A stretch of 7,781 nucleotides of DNA from NCBI GenBank assembly GCA_012510935.1, contig JAAZHB010000065.1, positions 1-7,781 on the forward strand. Direction: 5' to 3'. A model generated the notes under the pieces. That model was not told the DNA's origin. It saw nothing but the letters and a program-made list of their open reading frames with translations, and did no database searches. Positions within the stretch are counted from its first letter, which is position 1, and each line of letters starts with the position of its first letter. This DNA is from Clostridiales bacterium (GTDB taxonomy: Bacteria > Bacillota_A > Clostridia > Peptostreptococcales > Anaerovoracaceae). The position numbers and the translations under genes are program-made. Shown one piece after another: positions 5,694 through 7,781 of the stretch.

Positions 5694-6926
5694 CTTGTTA
5701 GCCTTATTTTCTTCCATAATCTCCATTAAGCCCTGTACTCTTGTTTCATACTGAGCTTCTGAGAAGTTTCTTGGATCTGCCTGGTCACCGTCAAAGCTTG
5801 CAACTGGAATTCCGCATGCTTCGCCAATCTGTCTTGACATTTCTGGCATAAATCCTGACCATAGCTTACATGAACGGTTAGTGTGAACCAGAAGGCCTTC
5901 AACATGGTCATCCTTGCAAAGCTTAATTCTCTTGTCCCTTGACTTCTCAAGGTTGATAGCATTAGGTACACTGCAATATGCTGCAATCATTTCATCAAAA
6001 GAGTGATAGTCAAAACCAAAGGCGTCCGCATAAATTGTTGTTACCATGTTGATGCCGCGGTTCTTAAGACCCTTTGAAGTTGCTCTTAGGTACGGCCAGC
6101 AAGCAATTCCTTCGAACATTATTCTGTATTTCTCTTCCTCTCTGAATGTCGATTTGCCATCTACATGGTTCTGTTTGTATTCCTTTAGAAGAGTTTCCAT
6201 CGCTTCACCTGCTTCTTCCTTACCTCTAGCTGTAACCATTACAGCCATGTGGTTTAGAAGGTCAAAACCATTAAATGGTGATGGAGTGTAGCAAGCTGTC
6301 CCTGTTGCTTCTAGCCATGCCTTACTTGCTCTACATGAGAACCCTGTTACTTCTTCAAATTTCTTGTCATCCCACTTGAGGTTGAATAATCCTTCTAGTT
6401 GATGAACTGCATCCCAGAATTGTGCTCCAACATAATCTATAAATGCTTGGCTAACTTCATAATCAGGATTAAATGGAATGTCTAGGATAATCATTGGAAT
6501 ACCAAGTTCCTGCGACAAATTCTCATACCACTTAATCATGCAATTGCATATATTATTACAGCATAGAAGAACATCTGGCATTGCTACATCCTGTTCCTCA
6601 CATGACTTTAGCTTTGCATACGCTAGGCTGACTCTTGCATAAGCACAGATATCATTTGAATATCCTTCTGCCTCTGCAACATCACACATTCTCTCGCCTG
6701 CACCTCTTGCTGCAATTCCTGCAGCCTGGTTTTCAGGATAAACAGTTGCGAGTCCCAATGTCTCTGGAATCTCCACCGGGAAGTTGCTTGACACCCAAGC
6801 CACTGGAACACCATTCTTCTTAGCTTCAATAGCATTTGCATAAGCATCGCCTGCGATCTTACCAAGCTTGTACTTTGCCGAATTAGGATCCACTGGGCGA
6901 GGAGCCTTCTTTACTTCTTCAGCCAT
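5691..6926 (-). CDS. hadB: 2-Hydroxyacyl-CoA dehydratase, alpha subunit (HadB/FldB-like)
   Basis: A 411-residue member of the 2-hydroxyglutaryl-CoA dehydratase family, near the roughly 408 residues known for HadB. Candidate cluster ligands are Cys94 (NDICAYAR), Cys127 in CCNNICNC (residues 122-129) and Cys353 (TNRSCKLWSG). Ser46/Ser47 in WVSSNFPVE sits where the family has a conserved serine near the substrate-binding iron. In HadBC this subunit holds the active cluster with one iron lacking a protein thiolate, where the thioester carbonyl of the 2-hydroxyacyl-CoA binds. The C-terminal FDGDQADPRNFSEAQ (378-392) is also typical. AAGGAGG at 6935-6941, preceded by a second AAGGA, fixes the start. 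The gap to hadI is 35 nt and to hadC 11 nt. The paired Cys122-Cys123 and extra Cys129 exceed the three required ligands. Substrate is unassigned. Confidence 0.94.
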   Translation of the reverse strand: MAEEVKKAPRPVDPNSAKYKLGKIAGDAYANAIEAKKNGVPVAWVSSNFPVEIPETLGLATVYPENQAAGIAARGAGERMCDVAEAEGYSNDICAYARVSLAYAKLKSCEEQDVAMPDVLLCCNNICNCMIKWYENLSQELGIPMIILDIPFNPDYEVSQAFIDYVGAQFWDAVHQLEGLFNLKWDDKKFEEVTGFSCRASKAWLEATGTACYTPSPFNGFDLLNHMAVMVTARGKEEAGEAMETLLKEYKQNHVDGKSTFREEEKYRIMFEGIACWPYLRATSKGLKNRGINMVTTIYADAFGFDYHSFDEMIAAYCSVPNAINLEKSRDKRIKLCKDDHVEGLLVHTNRSCKLWSGFMPEMSRQIGEACGIPVASFDGDQADPRNFSEAQYETRVQGLMEIMEENKANK

Positions 6927-6961
6927 TTTGATTTCCTCCTTATTCCTTATAAAAAACTTAA

Positions 6962-7741
6962 TTATTTACGATTAACCTGCTTATACGCATATAATGCTGC
7001 ACCGATAGCTCCGAACAGCTGAGCCCTATCATCGTAATAAATGTCTACTCCAAGTCGCTCTCCAAGAGCCTTTCGGAGTGCTGAATTCTTTGCAACTCCG
7101 CCAGACATGCATACTTTCTCTTTGACACCTGCTCGCCTTGCCAAAGCGCCAACTCTCATGGCAACGCTATCACAAATGCCTGCTACCAGATTAGGAAGTT
7201 CTACTCCGTTAGCCAGCTGGCTGATAACCTCGGATTCAGCAAAAACTGTACATGTACTTGATATGGCAGCTGGATTAGTTGCTTTCGATGCAATCTCGCC
7301 CATGTCGTCAATATCTATGTAAAGGATACTTGCCATTACATCGAGGAATCGTCCTGTTCCAGCAGCACATTTATCATTCATTACGAAATTAATCATCTTG
7401 CCCTGCTCTGAAAGGCAAATTACCTTAGCGTCTTGTCCTCCAATATCGATTATTGTTCTTAATCCTGCAAAAATAAAACTACCGCCTAATGCATGGCAAG
7501 TCAACTCACTTACCTCCCCGTCAGCCTCCTTGTAATTCATTCGGCCGTAGCCTGTTACAATAGTTCTACTAACATCTTGTGGCAACAGGCCTGAACGATC
7601 CCAAATCTCGCATAATGCGTTCATCGGACCGCCAGTTCCCATGCCTCCCACACTAAGGGATGTTGCAATTATAGTTGCACCATCTTTGATTAGTGCGCAT
7701 TTAGAAGTAGTAGATCCTATGTCAATACCTAGTGTATACAT
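6962..7741 (-). CDS. hadI: ATP-dependent activator (archerase) of 2-hydroxyacyl-CoA dehydratase
   Basis: A 259-residue member of the BadF/BadG/HgdC family of ASKHA-fold ATPases, near the 260-270 usual for activators. Motifs in order: GIDIGSTTSK at residues 5-14 (phosphate-1), DIGGQDAK at 99-106 (phosphate-2), Cys125 in NDKCAAGTGRF, Cys164 in STCTVFAES, and MSGGVAKN at 212-219 (adenosine). The homodimer should share one [4Fe-4S] cluster through Cys125 and Cys164 of both chains and use ATP hydrolysis to push one electron onto HadBC. The ATG is the only sensible start, because an in-frame TAG lies two codons upstream and the phosphate motif begins at residue 5. The ribosome binding site is weak (AAAAGGAAAG at 7755-7764, 13 nt before the ATG), unlike all the genes behind it. 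Five of 12 arginines use CGA, a codon I did not find in hadB, acdB or etfB. Both suggest low expression, fitting a catalytic activator. Confidence 0.95.
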   Translation of the reverse strand: MYTLGIDIGSTTSKCALIKDGATIIATSLSVGGMGTGGPMNALCEIWDRSGLLPQDVSRTIVTGYGRMNYKEADGEVSELTCHALGGSFIFAGLRTIIDIGGQDAKVICLSEQGKMINFVMNDKCAAGTGRFLDVMASILYIDIDDMGEIASKATNPAAISSTCTVFAESEVISQLANGVELPNLVAGICDSVAMRVGALARRAGVKEKVCMSGGVAKNSALRKALGERLGVDIYYDDRAQLFGAIGAALYAYKQVNRK

Positions 7742-7781
7742 AAACTAAATTTATCTTTCCTTTTGAATCATTGTTTGTTAA
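7742..7781. other. Upstream edge, no gene resolved
   Basis: These 40 bases hold the weak hadI ribosome binding site and stop codons on the minus strand in at least two frames. Whether a further cluster gene ends just upstream, or a promoter lies beyond the edge, cannot be seen. No convincing -35/-10 pair is present within the 40 bases. Confidence 0.5.

Noticed and set aside
4564..6926. Benzoyl-CoA reductase (BcrBC/BadDE) as an alternative for the dehydratase subunits.
   Set aside because: The same superfamily, but benzoyl-CoA reductase has four subunits including two ATPase subunits, and no such second ATPase or ferredoxin gene is here. The transferase and 2-hydroxyacid dehydrogenase neighbours indicate dehydration.
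7751..7771. Six-codon open frame (MIQKER) just upstream of hadI as a leader peptide.
   Set aside because: Too short to support, contains no run of a regulatory amino acid, and its own ribosome binding region would lie at the window edge.

Overview
The window carries one gene cluster, entirely on the minus strand, for the reductive (oxidant-consuming) branch of amino-acid (Stickland-type) fermentation in a strict anaerobe. Read 5'->3' on the minus strand (right to left) the order is hadI-hadB-hadC-hadA-ldhA-acdB-etfB-etfA. The last gene runs off the left edge. The families present, strong AAGGAGG-type ribosome binding sites before seven of the eight genes, AGA-rich arginine usage and a G+C content in the low 40s (estimated by eye) all point to a Clostridia-class Firmicute. 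The genus cannot be named from the sequence alone.

Pathway, from established knowledge of the Clostridioides difficile leucine (had) and Clostridium sporogenes phenylalanine (fld) pathways: LdhA reduces a 2-oxo acid to an (R)-2-hydroxy acid. HadA, a class III CoA-transferase, makes the 2-hydroxyacyl-CoA. The oxygen-sensitive iron-sulfur enzyme HadBC, started by ATP-dependent single-electron injection from HadI, removes water to give the 2-enoyl-CoA. AcdB with EtfBA reduces this to the saturated acyl-CoA, probably with flavin-based electron bifurcation to ferredoxin. HadA then passes CoA from a product to the next substrate. The side chain handled (isobutyl, benzyl, indolyl or other) cannot be read from the sequence, so had-type symbols are used with fld-type as the alternative.

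Layout: 7742-7781 upstream edge, no gene; 6962-7741 hadI; 5691-6926 hadB; 4564-5679 hadC; 4513-4563 gap with a 17-nt perfect inverted repeat; 3268-4512 hadA; 2219-3220 ldhA; 2066-2218 a 153-nt gap almost filled by three adjacent stem-loops; 923-2065 acdB; 107-907 etfB; 1-92 start of etfA. Other gaps are 11-51 nt. No RNA genes, mobile elements, CRISPR arrays or plus-strand genes were supportable.

The enzymes are not new families. The points worth a second look are the strand-asymmetric stem-loop tract between ldhA and acdB, the gene order (activator first, CoA-transferase behind the dehydratase), stop codons embedded in the Shine-Dalgarno site at the two heterodimer junctions (hadB/hadC and etfB/etfA), and the weak ribosome binding site plus divergent arginine codons of hadI.
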